DNA from: Adineta steineri
Lineage: Eukaryota > Rotifera > Eurotatoria > Adinetida > Adinetidae
DNA: 64,000 nucleotides
Reading direction: 5' to 3'
NCBI GenBank assembly: GCA_905250115.1
Contig: CAJNOI010000121.1
Location: 12,241 to 76,240 of the forward strand
Shown here in pieces: positions 1 through 12,520 of the stretch. Every line of letters begins with the position of its first letter. Positions within the stretch are counted from its first letter, which is position 1. The notes below the pieces were generated by a model. It made no database searches, was not told the DNA's origin, and saw only the letters and a program-made list of their open reading frames with translations. The position numbers were made by a program, and so were the translations under genes.

Positions 1-3000
1 TTACTTTGATTTTTTGATGAATTAAATTATGGTTTTGTTTGAAAAAAGGAATCTTTTAAGAAAAATTCATTTTGAAGATTTATAAGAATCGTTCCTTTAA
101 TCAGACTAGAAGCAAAATCTTTTGATGAATATCGATTAGATTTTCATTATTTCGAAATTAATTATTATACTTCATTTTTCATCCAATTCAATGATTTTAT
201 TCTTCAGAATAACAAAAATTTCAAGTCGAAAATAAAAAAAATATTTATTCGAACGATTTCTTCGTCCTCTTCAATCGAGAGATCATCATGTTGTTCTTCT
301 CGACTTTTTTTCTTTTCTTTCTAATATTAATAAAAGATTTAGAAAATCAATTGATATTTCATTTGTTTTCTCACAACTTATTAAATTATATGTGAAGAAT
401 TAAATATTTAACAATAAATGAAAAAATAAATATTTCAATTTATTCTCTACAACTACGTATGTCTGTTGATATAGCAAAAAAAATATGTTGTATTCTCTCA
501 CTCTTTTCCTCAGTAGAATATATTAGTAACTTTTAGAAGTTATTTTATAACTGATCAAATGTAGGTGGATCCCCATTTACATTTAAAATTTGAATTAAAT
601 ATCTGACGAAAATATCAAATATATTTGGAAAGAAAATAAATCTTAGTTAGTTGTGATTCATTGATAATAAGTCGAAATATTATTTTAATCAAACGATGAA
701 CATTGTGGAAATCGATTTTGAATAACATTTTATTAGAATTTTTTGTGTTTCTTTAAAATATTTCGATATGAGATGTCGATGAATAAAAAAATGATGAAAA
801 ATAGGTTTTATTTTCTTCTCTGTTTCTTTAGATTTTTCAAAAATTCTTCATAAAGTAAAAGAATTGTTAAACAATATCATTCATATGATACATATTTTGT
901 TGAAAAACAATTTCTAAAGAGATTTTTAACGTATTGAATATTTTAATGATTCACAATAATAAGTTTAAATTTCATTTCATATCTTTTTTCGTCGTTCAAT
1001 CTAATTTAGAATAGAAACATATGTGATATTTCCATGGTGAATATCAGTACGATAGTTATGAAAGATATTCAATGGTAAAATCGATTTTATTTTTAATTTA
1101 AAAAAACAAACAAAATCTACAAATCTTTTGAGAATATTCAGAAATTTTGATTTAATTTAGAATTTGAAATATTTTCTGATTTGTAAGATTAACAGAATAC
1201 TTTCAAATACAATTTAATTCAATTAATTCTTGCTTTTCTTTACTATCATTCTTATTTAAAATAATCTTAATCGATATTCTAAACTAAGTTTTAATAATCA
1301 AAAAAATTAGTTTTTGAATAATTTTGAGATCAATCAAATATGAAGATGTAGAATATTATTTTATCAAATTTATTTTTTATTAAAAGATTATTATTCTAAG
1401 TGATAATTTTCATAAGAATAGAAATAGAAAATAATTTATTCAAGAATTAACAAATATCGATAAGTCGATCTTAACATAATATAATTAGATTTATTTATTT
1501 ACTCTTACACTTTTTCATCATTTATATTAAATATTTCACAATTTTATTCTTATTTTTATTTAATCTGCATAAATATGATTTTATTAAGAAATTATATTAG
1601 AAATAAATGACAAAAATGAATTATTGTATATCTTTTTTTCTATAGAAAAAAAAAATCTTATTAAAGCATTTAATAAATCAGTTTTTAATGATTAATTATA
1701 TTGAAGTTTCATGATAATTTCTTCAAGTGAATAGATGGAGCATTACGATGCTAATTATTATTATTTTTCTATTTCTGTATCTCTTGTTGTCGTTCTCCTT
1801 CATCATTCGTTACGGTTGATTGATTTATTATTATATTCCTCATGTTATTTTCTTTTATTTTTTCTTACAAAATAAAACATATTTGATAACTACTTCCTTC
1901 ATATATCATTCAAGTATTACAATAATCAGATCTGGTAAGTTGTTTATAATAGACTCTTTTGCTGTAAGGTAGACATAATCCCTGAATTCGTTATCAAAAG
2001 AGATTGATACAACTCTTGTAAGAGTGTCAAATAATCTATAATTAGAAATAAAGAGTTTAGTAATGATTCTATAATGCAATTTGATATGAATAAAGTATTT
2101 TTAAATGAATAAAAAATGAAAAAAAATCAAAAGTCTGAAAATATTTCTATCAAACAAAATGAAGGAAAAGTTTAAAGTAAATGAAATATATTTATTCATA
2201 ATGAAAGTTTTATTTAGTTTTATGTTTTGATTATTATGAACATTATATGATTAGTAGAGAAAATATTTTATTCGTAATTCATTCTATCAAAAAGAAAGAT
2301 CGTTTTTGTTCTCCAGTAAGATAATTCAAGTAAATAAATTACAAAAATATTTTCCTTCTTTTTCTTTTTTTTTGTCTATGAAGAAATAGAATCAATGTGT
2401 TAAATTATTTATGTGATTTGAAAAATAACAATACTACTCAAAATTAGCAAACTTTGTATTTTTTTACAAAGAAATATTTTCATGTAGATAATAATTATTA
2501 CGTAAAGAATGAAGAAATATAGAACACTGTTTTTTACTATTAATGCATATGGGGAGAGAAAGATTCCCGAAATTTTCTCTACAATATTGAAGTGTCACCT
2601 TTACTACTTTTGATATATCCTTTGTTTAAATAAATATGAACTATTCTCTTTTTATTCTCTTTCCAAAACCTAGGAAATCATTTTATACTTTGATTTTATC
2701 GCAATATGTTTGAGAAAAAAACAAAACTTTGTTTTTATCTTTCATTAACAATCAAATCGTGTATGCCTATACTATAATAATCTATAGTAGGTTAATCTTA
2801 TCAATATCTGCCATTTGTTTCATTTTGTGATTGTATAAAAAAGAAAAGAAAAGCAGAACATAGGCAGATGAAATATTTTTCGACCTGTGCTAACAACTGA
2901 TAACGAACAGCTTCATGAAAGATAATATATCATTTGCTTTATATTCTTCTTCAACGGTTTAATAAAAAACAAGTTAAAACAAGAGACGAATCATTTTCTT

Positions 3001-3193
3001 CAATTAATAAAAATATCTTGTTTTTCCATCCTTCAATTTGCATCAAACTGTAAAAAAAGTAACAAATGACGCAATAGTGACAGAAATATGACATCCTTTT
3101 TATGGCTATCAAAAACACAATTTCTTCGATAATTATGTATAGGTCAAACAGATAACATCTAAAAACTCTATCCTATTTAGTTCTTGAATTAAC
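1..3193. other. AT-rich non-coding stretch
   Basis: No reading frame with coding character was found on either strand. The sequence is low-complexity A/T with homopolymer runs. The last few hundred bases are presumably the 5' flank of the ADP-ribosyltransferase gene that begins at 3194, but no clear core promoter element stands out. Confidence 0.6.
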
Positions 3194-4842
3194 ATGGCCA
3201 CTGCTCTTCTACTAAATGATGACTTTTACACAAACACCGATGATAAGTATCTTGAAATATTCTCACTTATTTGGCTTGATGCAAATGTAGATGTTAAAGA
3301 CAATCGAGACACAGAAGTAAAATTACGTTCGATTATCAATCATATCAAGAAATTTCAAGATATAGAACAATGTGAACAATATATTGATCAAACATCACAA
3401 AAAGATCGATTAATACTTATTGTTAGTGGTCCATTAGGACAAGAAATAGTACCCTCCATTCATCAACTTCGACAAGTTATATCAATTTATGTTTATTGTA
3501 TGGATAAGAACAGTAATGAACAATGGGTTCACAAATTTTCAAAAGTAAAACTATGCTAAAAGATCGTTATCTCATTTCATCATTTTTTCTACAGATAAAA
3601 TCTGTTGTTGTTGATCTTGATGAACTTGTCTCTCAAATTACAACAGATCATAAAATTCAGAAAAAGATAGAAGAACCATTATCAATCAATATTTTCACAA
3701 CAAATGTTGGTGCAGGGAAATCAACAACAGGAGTTAATGGAGAATTTGTTTTTTCTTAAATTCTCGTTGACTGTCTTCTACAATTAAAACCAACTGATAT
3801 AGACAAAAATGAACTTATTAGTCTTTGTGAAAATGAATATGAAGGAAATAATACCGAACTAAACAATCTTCGTGAATTTCATCAAGATTATTTATCTAAT
3901 AAAGTGTTATGGTGGTATACAAAAGAATCATTCTTCTACAAGATTCTAAATGCAGCTTTGCGTACACAAAATATTCATATGATTTTTTTATTTCGTAGAT
4001 TCATTTATGATATTTATCGTCAATTGCAACAATATCAATCTAAGCGTCCTTTGCAAGTTTATCGATGTCAGCTAATGTCAAACGATGAATTAAATAGTCT
4101 TAAACAAAATATTGGCCAGTTCATTTCTGTAAATTCATTTTTCTCTACCAGTGATGAACGTTCAACAGCTCTCTTCCTCCTAGGTGATATAACTACAAAG
4201 ATTGATTCAGAACGAGTATTATTTGAAATTGATGCTGATCCTAAAATAGTCACTACAAAACCATTTGCTGATATTAGTCAACATAGTTATTTTCCAGTTG
4301 AATCAGAAGTTCTCTTTATGATTGGTTCTATTTTTCGTCTTAATAATATTAATCGTGATGATAAAGATCAAATATGGATCATTAAAATGACTTTATGTAA
4401 TGATGATGAACATGATTTAAAACAAGTTCTTATGTATATGAAACAACAAATCGAAAGTGATGAAATAAATCTTCGAACATTAGGAAATATGTTATGTGAA
4501 ATGAGTAAATTTGATTTAGCCGAAAAATATTTAACCCGTTTGTTGAACCAACTTCCATCGAATGATCCATTACATATCAGTTTATATGAAGATCTTGCTA
4601 AAGTCGCATCACGGAGCGGTGAACTTAATATGAGTGTAGAATGGCGTAAAAAATTACTTAGATTCAAAGAGGAAAATCCATTAGCTACTAATGTTAGTGT
4701 TATTAAAACAAACGATTCTATAGGTAAGTTTGTTGAAAAAAAACAAATTTTTTATTTTGAATCAAGTACCTTAAATATAAAATTGAACATTTTGTCAACT
4801 AGAAAATGTTTTTTAGAAGTCCAAAAAGACGAAACATGCTAA
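3194..4842 (+). pseudogene. Arginine ADP-ribosyltransferase with TPRs, internal stop
   Basis: The gene resembles the animal NAD(P)+--protein-arginine ADP-ribosyltransferase (ART, R-S-E class) family with C-terminal TPR-like helices that is common in bdelloids. Exon 1 is 3194-3544; a 50-bp GT-AG intron (3545-3594) leads in phase 0 into exon 2. Core ART marks are visible: VYR (about 4050), a SVNSFFSTS motif (about 4126-4152) and an E-S-E triad in VESEVLF (about 4300-4317). A TPR-like helical stretch follows (about 4465-4670). Codon 172 is a TAA at 3757-3759, while the frame stays open and homologous for over 1 kb afterwards, so this copy is probably disabled before the catalytic domain. A GTAAGT at 4724 suggests the original last exon ended there and the tail to 4842 is intronic read-through. 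The family call is strong; pseudogene status depends on that single base. Confidence 0.75.
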
Positions 4843-4845
4843 AAA

Positions 4846-4982
4846 GTAGGGGTAGGACAGTTCCATATTAGTTCCGTTCTTAGGAACTGTACTAACAGTT
4901 CAGTTCCTTTCAGAAGAACTGAACTGGTAGTTCTTTTGACCAGTTCATCCGAACTTGGAACTATGAACTGTCCTACCCCTAC
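4846..4982. mobile_element. 137-bp palindromic MITE with TAAAAA duplication
   Basis: The ends are perfect inverted repeats (GTAGGGGTAGGACAGTTC at the left, its reverse complement at the right). They are flanked by identical TAAAAA at 4840-4845 and 4983-4988, a likely 6-bp target-site duplication. The interior is rich in short GTTC/GAAC inversions, so the whole element could fold. It has no coding capacity. The left duplication overlaps the TAA that ends the adjacent open frame. Confidence 0.75.
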
Positions 4983-4988
4983 TAAAAA

Positions 4989-7005
4989 GCATAATCTATT
5001 TCATCAAGATATTCTATCTTTTGCTTATCAATCAATTATTTTAATTAGATGATAGAAACTATTTATGTTAGAATCAAATCGAGAGAACAAATATGAACGA
5101 GCATCTTTTCTTTTCAAATTTCTTCGTGTTTATAAATCATGCCATTAATATCTATTGAGTCAAAGATCTTCGTATTTAATAATAAATCATATATAAGAAT
5201 GGAAATATTATTCGTTCTCTTATGATTTAAATATAATGTGTGCTAAAAGTTTTAACGAGTGTTTTTTTTATAAAATTTAGTCAATAGATATAGACTCAAA
5301 ATATATTCAATTACTAAATTATTTTCAAAAACTATTTTCATAAAATATGTATAACTTAACGTCTAGATTTTCGTTCAGTTGCAAGTAAATTATGAATATT
5401 ATTTAAAACCCTACCTGTGCAATGCTAAAGTTATTATTTATATTCAAAGAATCTTAAAATATTAATCGTCATTTCTCTCAACCTTTTTCATTATATTATT
5501 CTAATGAAAGTAACATATGTTTCATGATAATCACTTTCAAAGTTAGTTTTTATTTTCTCCCCTATTAAAAATATATTTAAATAAGTAAAGATTTTTTTAA
5601 TTGTAAAGTTTTACTTTATTTTGAAAAATTCTATACCTAAGACGTCGAAATATTTTCTAATTAAAAAATCTATTGACTAGAAAAACAATTAATATTAAAT
5701 TCATATAGAAACTTTATTATTTTAATAAAAAATCAATTGAAAAGAAACATTTTCTAATTAGAGAAATATTCTTTGTTCTTTGTTAAATCGAATAAAATTT
5801 AGTTTTTCTCAGGAATATTTTTTTATTAATAAAATTTCATAAATTTCTTTTTAATTTAAATCATTCGAATTCTATTTTTTTGACATTTATTAATACAATC
5901 TAATTGTTAAGAATAATTCTATTAAATATTTTCAATTCATTTTTTAAGTTAAGTATTTATTTTAAAACAGTTTTGTTAGATAAATAATCTTAAAAATCAT
6001 TTAATTTATTAACAATTTATTTTTTTTTAAACAAGAATGAAAAATTGAGAAAATGTGATCTTTTGCAAATATTAAAATAAAAGAAAAATTTTCTCAAATA
6101 AATTATTTTTGTTTAAAATCAAAAAAAAATTAATTTCATCTCCTTCTCGAATCATTCAAACTTTCAATATAAAAATCAAATCTATTTTAATAAAATTTCT
6201 TTTGTTAAAAATAAAATGTTTCAATTTAATTAAAAATCGATTTGTCAGCTTTTTAAATTCTAAGAATGATCAGGATTCAATAAGAATTTTATTTTCGTTC
6301 TATCCTTCACATTTCAAACATTCTCTTCAAGATTTTTATTTTAAATTTATTAAAATTCTATATGAAATATTTTATTTTTAATGATTCTAAAATATTTCCA
6401 AAAAAAATAAAATAAGATTGATTCAGAATGTTATCTCAACACATTAGTTAATTAATAACTTTTTTATAAAATTATTACCTTTTTTGTTTTTTAAAAGATT
6501 TATTCAAATATTAAAGTCAAATCCAGACAAATTTTCTCACAACAAATGAAGTTTTTGCATTTTTTTTATTTTCAAAAATCTCTTTTGATATTTTGATGAA
6601 AAGATTATCTTGTTTTAAAACTGCTGAATAAATTCAAATTCAGTTTAACTTTTCAGTTTAGAATTTTCGTATCAAAGAATTATTTAATTTATTAATAAAA
6701 AAAAGAAGTTTTTAATCGATTTCATTTAAATCATTGAAATAAAAGTGATTTTCATTTGAAAAAAGATTTTCCTAAATTAAACATTCATGAATATCAAATA
6801 GATTATTTTTTAATTAAAAAATCTCAATTGAATGAAGAAACTATTTGAAATTAATTTTGTTTGGTTAAAAATTAAATTCAACAAAAACAAAATTTTCTTT
6901 TATTTAAACAAATTCAAATACAAGTTTTTCTTCTTATTTTCGCTCTTTTTTTCATTTAAAAGTAATGAAAAAGATTTTAATAAAAAAGAAAATGTTTTAT
7001 TTTAG
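4989..7005. other. Extremely AT-rich non-coding block
   Basis: From about 5560 the sequence becomes a monotonous mixture of AAATT, TTGAA and TTTTA words with hardly any G or C. A chance 90-codon frame at 6109-6381 is all K/F/I/L and is not convincing. Part of this block could be an intron or lost 5' region of the NHL gene, because that gene starts at a splice acceptor at 7004-7005. Confidence 0.5.
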
Positions 7006-7913
7006 AACAAATTCAAACAAAAAAGAACAAATATCAGCAATTTGCAACTACTGTTGCTGGAGGAAATAGACAAGGAGATGAATTAAATCAACTCTCTAGC
7101 CCTTGGGGGATCTGTATTGATAATAATAAATCAGTTTATATTGTTGATTGGGAGAATGATCGTATTGTTAAATGGCCATTAAATTCAAATACTGGTCAAA
7201 TCATTGCAGGTGGAAATGGAAATGGAAAGCAAAATAATCAATTGAATTGCCCAACAGATGTCATTTTTGATAAAGAAAATAATTCTTTTATTGTTGCTGA
7301 TTGTTGGAACAACCGAGTAATTCGATATTTTGATAATAATCAAACAAATCAACAAATTATTATTTCAAATATTGATTGCTGGGGTCTGACAATAGATAGA
7401 AATGGATTGATTTATGTTTCTGATTATGTCAAGAATGAAGTAAGACGATGGAAAGAAGGAGATGAAGAAGGTGAATTGGTTGCAGGTGGAAATGGTCTAG
7501 GAAATCATCTTAATCAACTCTATCATCCTACTTATATGTTTATTGATGAAGATTATTCTCTTTATATATCAGATGAACTGAATAATCGTGTAATGAAATG
7601 GAAAAAAGATGCAAAAAAAGGAATTATTGTTGCTGGTGGAAATGGTCATGAAAATGGTCTCAACCAATTGTTTAAACCTCGAGGAGTGGTTGTTGATCAT
7701 GTGGGTCAAATCTATGTAGCAGATTTTAATAATCATCGAGTAATGCGTTGGTGTGAAGGAGATGAAGAAGGTGAAATTGTTATTGGTGGAACTGGTGAAG
7801 GACACCAATCAAATCAATTGAATTGTCCCGCAGGTTTATCATTTGATGATGAAGAAAATCTTTATGTTGTTGATCAGAATAATCATCGAATCCAAAAATA
7901 TGAAAAAATGTGA
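7006..7913 (+). CDS. NHL-repeat beta-propeller protein, C-terminal exon
   Basis: An open frame enters through a TTTTAG acceptor (frame from 7008) and runs about 300 residues to a TGA at 7911-7913. It contains six NHL-type blades, recognisable from repeated cores such as LNQL..P.G, IYVAD..NHRVMRW and VAGGNG, typical of six-bladed propellers. No start methionine precedes the first blade, so one or more upstream exons are missing or lie unrecognised in the AT-rich block before it. NHL-only proteins of this type are numerous in bdelloids and are usually extracellular or of unknown role; no other domain is visible here. Alternatively it is a 5'-truncated gene copy. The blade part itself has no frameshift or stop. 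Confidence 0.8.
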
Positions 7914-9278
7914 TACTAAAAATATTTTTAATTTCTTTTTATAAAATTAAGATTTTCATTTTTGAAATAAATAAAAAACATTACTTTATGGAAAATCTTC
8001 AACAAAAATAAATTAAAAAATTCCTTTTAATAAAATAAATAAACCTGGTTTTACTTTTAAAACAAAAGTAAATAAATATTTGTTGATTTTAATTTTAAAT
8101 TAACAGAACGAAAATGAATCAAGTAAAAAGAATTTGAAAGAAAATTCAATTAGAAAAAATGTTATTTTTATAGAAAAATCAAATAAAATCTTTTTCTCAA
8201 TTCGAAAAAGATTTAAATTAATAGAAAAAAACTTCTAAATAGAAATTTGATTAGATTTATTTTTTGTGATTCTATGATTTATTGAGAGAAAAGAAAGAGA
8301 TAAATGAATAATAATGAATTCTGTCAAAATCGAAAGATTAGATTAAGAAAATCTTTTTCTTAAAACAAAAAATTCTTTTTACATTTAAATATTCAAATTA
8401 AAATAAAATAGTTTATTAAAATACAAATAAACAAAAGATGGAATTTGTTTTATTTTAGTAAAAAATCGAAATAATAAATTCGAAATTTCAATTCTTTAAT
8501 GAACTGTTTCTCGTTTATTTAAAGAAATCTTTTTTTTATCAAAAGAAAAATCTCGAAATAATTGAAAAATAAAATTAAAATTCTTTTCTAAAGATTTTAT
8601 TAAATTGTTTTTTAATTTTACTCTTTCGAAAAGAAGAACATTTTTAATGAATGGTACTTTATTTCTAACATGTAAGTAAAAAGAAAAAATAAAATATATT
8701 TGATCTTATTCTCAAAAGTAACAGTTATATTGTCGAGTCAAATTCTTTAATATCACCAGTTTAATGTTCAACAAGCAAATGAATATGTATCTCATGAATT
8801 AATTATGTTGTTTTGTTGACTAGACTTCTTTTCTCTGCTCAATAATTGTCAATTCTTATTGAAAACAACATATATTTATCTTAGAATTTTAAAGATGAAC
8901 AAATTATCAATATAAAAATAAATGTGAATCAGTTCATTGACAGGTTTCGATTATTGTTTCTATTAGTAAAATATTCGAACTTGATAATTCAACACATGAA
9001 GAAAGAGAAAGATCATGAACAAACGACCTGCGCCGAAAAGTACTTCATTTTCAAATCATATCCAATATGATTGAAATATTATATCTCAGAATTCGATGAA
9101 CAACAATTGAATATCATGAATAACGAAATAATAAGATGATCATTTTTAGTGATAATCCATTTGAAGTTAAAATCTGTGTGCATTAAAACTTGTTAAGTAA
9201 ATTTTCATTCTTCTTATATTATTACTACTATCTTTTTTTCGAAAATAAGTCCATTTTTCTATATCGATTTATAAAAAA
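7914..9278. other. Non-coding AT-rich stretch
   Basis: The very AT-rich composition seen upstream of the NHL exon resumes and continues to about 8650. I see no gene or clear repeat here. Confidence 0.5.
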
Positions 9279-9567
9279 ATGAATGGAATATGGGTTGGCG
9301 ATACATTATTTGATTTGCTTGAAGCTAATATCGCTATTCAAATATCAAGTGATGGTTGTTCACAACGACTTAATCGAATCTTACGTTTGAAGAAAGATTT
9401 CATTTAGATATTATTAATATCAACGAGAATAATGCGTCTGTTTTTATACAATCATTTATCAAAACAACAAAGTTTTCTTTTGATCAAGGTTATACATACA
9501 CAGATAATTTCGAATGAAGTATTGAATTCTTAATTAATGACGAACAACAAGAATTCCTCGAATAAAT
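9279..9567 (+). pseudogene. Possible decayed gene fragment, unknown family
   Basis: A frame from ATG 9279 gives about 42 residues with coding-like composition ([20 protein letters not shown] at the start), then a stop. Shifting frame by one base continues with plausible protein sequence to a TGA near 9520, after which the same frame continues to a TAA near 9567. This looks like a remnant with one frameshift and one internal stop. I do not recognise the family, and chance cannot be excluded. Confidence 0.3.
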
Positions 9568-9702
9568 TTTAATACACGATTAGCATGTGGAAATCAGAGG
9601 AATTCTTCTATTTTGACGATAATAAATAAATCTTTCTTTTTCTTTGAAATAATCATAAAATAAACATACATGAAAGAAGAAAAAACAAAATTTTAACAAT
9701 AG

Positions 9703-10300
9703 TTAGGAATCATCTAATTTGTCTTGCATATATGTAACCATTCGAACAAGCATAGATAAATCTGATTCTGATTGTTCATTTTGATGAATTAATAAAGCAC
9801 TATTAATTTCATTAGCAACTTATTGTCGATGTGATATTTGCATTAAATAACCATACGAAGATTCTAATGGTTTATCAAAAACTAATAATGCCATAGTTTT
9901 TTCTAATTCTTGTCGCATAATTATTTCATCTTCAGCAAATTCAGCTAAATGAATTTAAGCATAAGATAAAGCATCATCAATTAATTGTTGTTGCTATAAT
10001 AAAAATAAATAATACGATATGAAAAATCTCAAAAGGGTAAATACCTTTAAATGAAATGCTAATTGTCGATTTTAACCAAATAATTCTGGTGCTTTCTTAT
10101 TAATAATATCAATAGCTTCACAAATTTTTAAACGTTCATTAACTGGTGTTAAATTAATATTATTTGATGACATTTCAGCTGCTTCTTTAAATCCTTCTAG
10201 ATTAATAATTAAACAATTTAATGATGATTTCTCTAAATATTGTTGTTCAGTGGCTTCCTTCCATTCATTCTTTTTTTATTGCTCTTTGATGAAGCTGATA
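9703..10300 (-). pseudogene. GID8: GID8/TWA1 (CTLH complex) pseudogene
   Basis: The minus strand encodes a clear homologue of GID8/TWA1, a LisH-CTLH-CRA scaffold subunit of the GID/CTLH ubiquitin ligase. Recognisable pieces are EGFKEAAE (LisH region), PVNERLKI, APELFG, HLKQQQLIDDAL (CTLH), LAEFAEDE, LEKTMALLVFD and NSALLIHQNEQSESDLSMLV (CRA), ending in a TAA at 9703-9705. A 51-bp intron (9994-10044, GT-AG on the minus strand) sits inside the CTLH helix, so this is a duplicated rather than a retroposed copy. At least three in-frame stops interrupt it (after APELFG, after ALSYA and after SHRQ) and the N-terminus is lost past about 10300. An intact copy presumably exists elsewhere. Confidence 0.8.
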
Positions 10301-10754
10301 ATATACTTGATAAAATCAAAACAGCTACTTAGTTGAAGGGGTGGTGCAAAATGTGCACGCATCTTATTTAATTATCGAAATAAAAAGTATCAACATGAAA
10401 TTGATACCCTTTCGTTTACAGGAAGCATTGCAAAAACACGATTTCTTAGGTAATTAAAACTAAATATACAACTTTGAATTAAATGAAAATGACTTGGTTC
10501 GTAGTGAATATACTAACAAGATCTGTTTCTCTTCGCAGAAATGAATATGAATGTGGGTAGAATAAATACGGTAAACTCATTCCATCAGTGTTTTGCCAAT
10601 AGTTCGTAGCCATTTTCACTGATGAGCTGGACTAGTCAGATGGAGTATCGGATATATCTTATCAATACAATCAATCATGACCGATAAAAAGGACGGCCAT
10701 TGTTAAACTGTATCCTATTTATACAAGTGAATCATACGAATTGAAGAGAAAGCA

Positions 10755-12420
10755 ATGAATTTTAACTTATTACCTAATGAAATCTTACTTACTGTCTTCG
10801 ACTGTTTGAAGGGCAATAGTCTTCTTTATACATTTTATGGCCTCAATGCTCGTATCAATGCTCTTCTCTACAAGCAATATTACCGTTATTACTTCAACTT
10901 CTCTATACTGTTCAAACATAGATTTGATCTAATATGTCAACAACATATTCCATTGATCGCTGATCACATTCTTGCTATTCATCTTTCGGACTCTGAATCA
11001 AATCCAGGACAAATCAATCTATTTTTTTCTTATATACCATCATTGAGACAATTCACTCAACTACGTTCGCTTTCATTATCTTATCTTCGTTCAAAAGAAA
11101 TTCTACTAAAAGTTGCCATTGAGTTACCTCATCTTGTTCAACTTACTCATTTAAAGTTCTATTCTTGTTGTATTCCAGATTATGATGAAACGGATTTCGA
11201 ATTGCTGACGAATAATATTTGGAACTTACCAAACTTAACTCATTGTTATTTCAATATTCGTCATAAGACAAGACAACGATCGTTTATTTTACCGTCAAAG
11301 ATCTCGTCATCACTCAAATATTTATCTATCGGTACCGAGAAATTAAATTTGAATTCAATCAATCGATTGTTTCAATATACACCTAATCTTAAATATTTAC
11401 ACGGATATATTGATTGTTTGAAGAATGGTGACGATTATATAAGATCATCTTTCTCAACATTGACCAGTTTAAACATTTTTATTGCTGAAGCTCTTCCATC
11501 GGAAATCATTTCATTTTTGCAAAATACACCGAATTTACATCGTCTGAACATTTCAATAAGAGGTTCCTATTTCATTGATGGTTATCAATGGGCAGATCTC
11601 ATACGTCACTATTTACCAAAACTGAGAACATTTCATTTATCAATGTCAGATTTATCTCGTATTCGATTGATGACAGAGGAACAAATTGATGAGTTAATGA
11701 ATTCATTTCGAACTTCATTTTGGATTGATGAACATCGGTGGTTTATTCGATGTATAAGTGATGGACACTATATTCGTTTTGAGACTGTGTCGAAAGCATT
11801 TCATTATATTGGTATGAAGCTTCCTATTGTGTTCAAATCAACAGATTCACAAGATACTATTGAAAGACTTTATAGTTCTATCGGTCGTATCTCGGATGTG
11901 GAACTTTCCAATCAACCAATTTCATCAAAGATTTATTTCCCAAACATTGATTCTCTTTCAGTAAAATGTCCTATCAATGATCAATACTGGTCGATGATTC
12001 CAAATTTACATAAAGTCTCATTACTTTCATTAGATTTCTCTATTGATCTTTTACAATCGGAATTGCAAGCTTTACTCAATCGAATGCCTCATCTTCGCAC
12101 ATTGATTGTTCATCAAGATACATCATTACCTTTGCCAATATCATTCTTTAATTGTACATTTCCATCATCAATTCGTTATTTGTATTTACAAGAATGTAAA
12201 CATTATTTCAATGAAGAAGATTGTATTATATTATGTCATTCTTCATTGACGAATCAGTGTCAACAACTTGACATTCTAGTGCAGAATCGTCAAAGTATTA
12301 TGATTCTTATGAACAACATGATTAACCTTTGTGCATTGCGTGCTCGTTTTACGGATGAAGAAGCCTCTGATTATATGCCTTCAAGAATACATAATAACGT
12401 GGATGATGAAAGTATCTTAT
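10755..12420 (+). CDS. F-box-like / LRR-like protein, 3' end in gap
   Basis: The single frame starts with ATG 10755 and is open for 555 codons until the run of Ns. Residues about 5-40 (LPNEILLTVFDCL...LNARINALLYKQ) match an F-box-like motif, which binds SKP1 in SCF ubiquitin ligases. The rest is a leucine-rich, irregular LRR-like array with repeated hydrophobic units such as LTSLNIF, LPKLRTFHL and MPHLRTLIVHQ, as in the large bdelloid family of F-box proteins. The frame appears to end just after the gap (TAA at 12528-12530), but the 100 Ns are probably a placeholder, so the true C-terminus is unknown. No signal peptide. Substrate unknown. Confidence 0.8.
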
Positions 12421-12520
12421 NNNNNNNNNNNNNNNNNNNNNNNNNNNNNNNNNNNNNNNNNNNNNNNNNNNNNNNNNNNNNNNNNNNNNNNNNNNNNNNN
12501 NNNNNNNNNNNNNNNNNNNN
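12421..12520. other. Assembly gap (100 N)
   Basis: One hundred Ns inside the 3' part of the F-box-like gene. The round number suggests a scaffold gap of unknown true size. Confidence 0.98.

Noticed and set aside
6109..6381. 90-codon open frame
   Set aside because: Composition is almost only K, F, I, L and N in a very AT-rich block; no domain, and it looks like chance.
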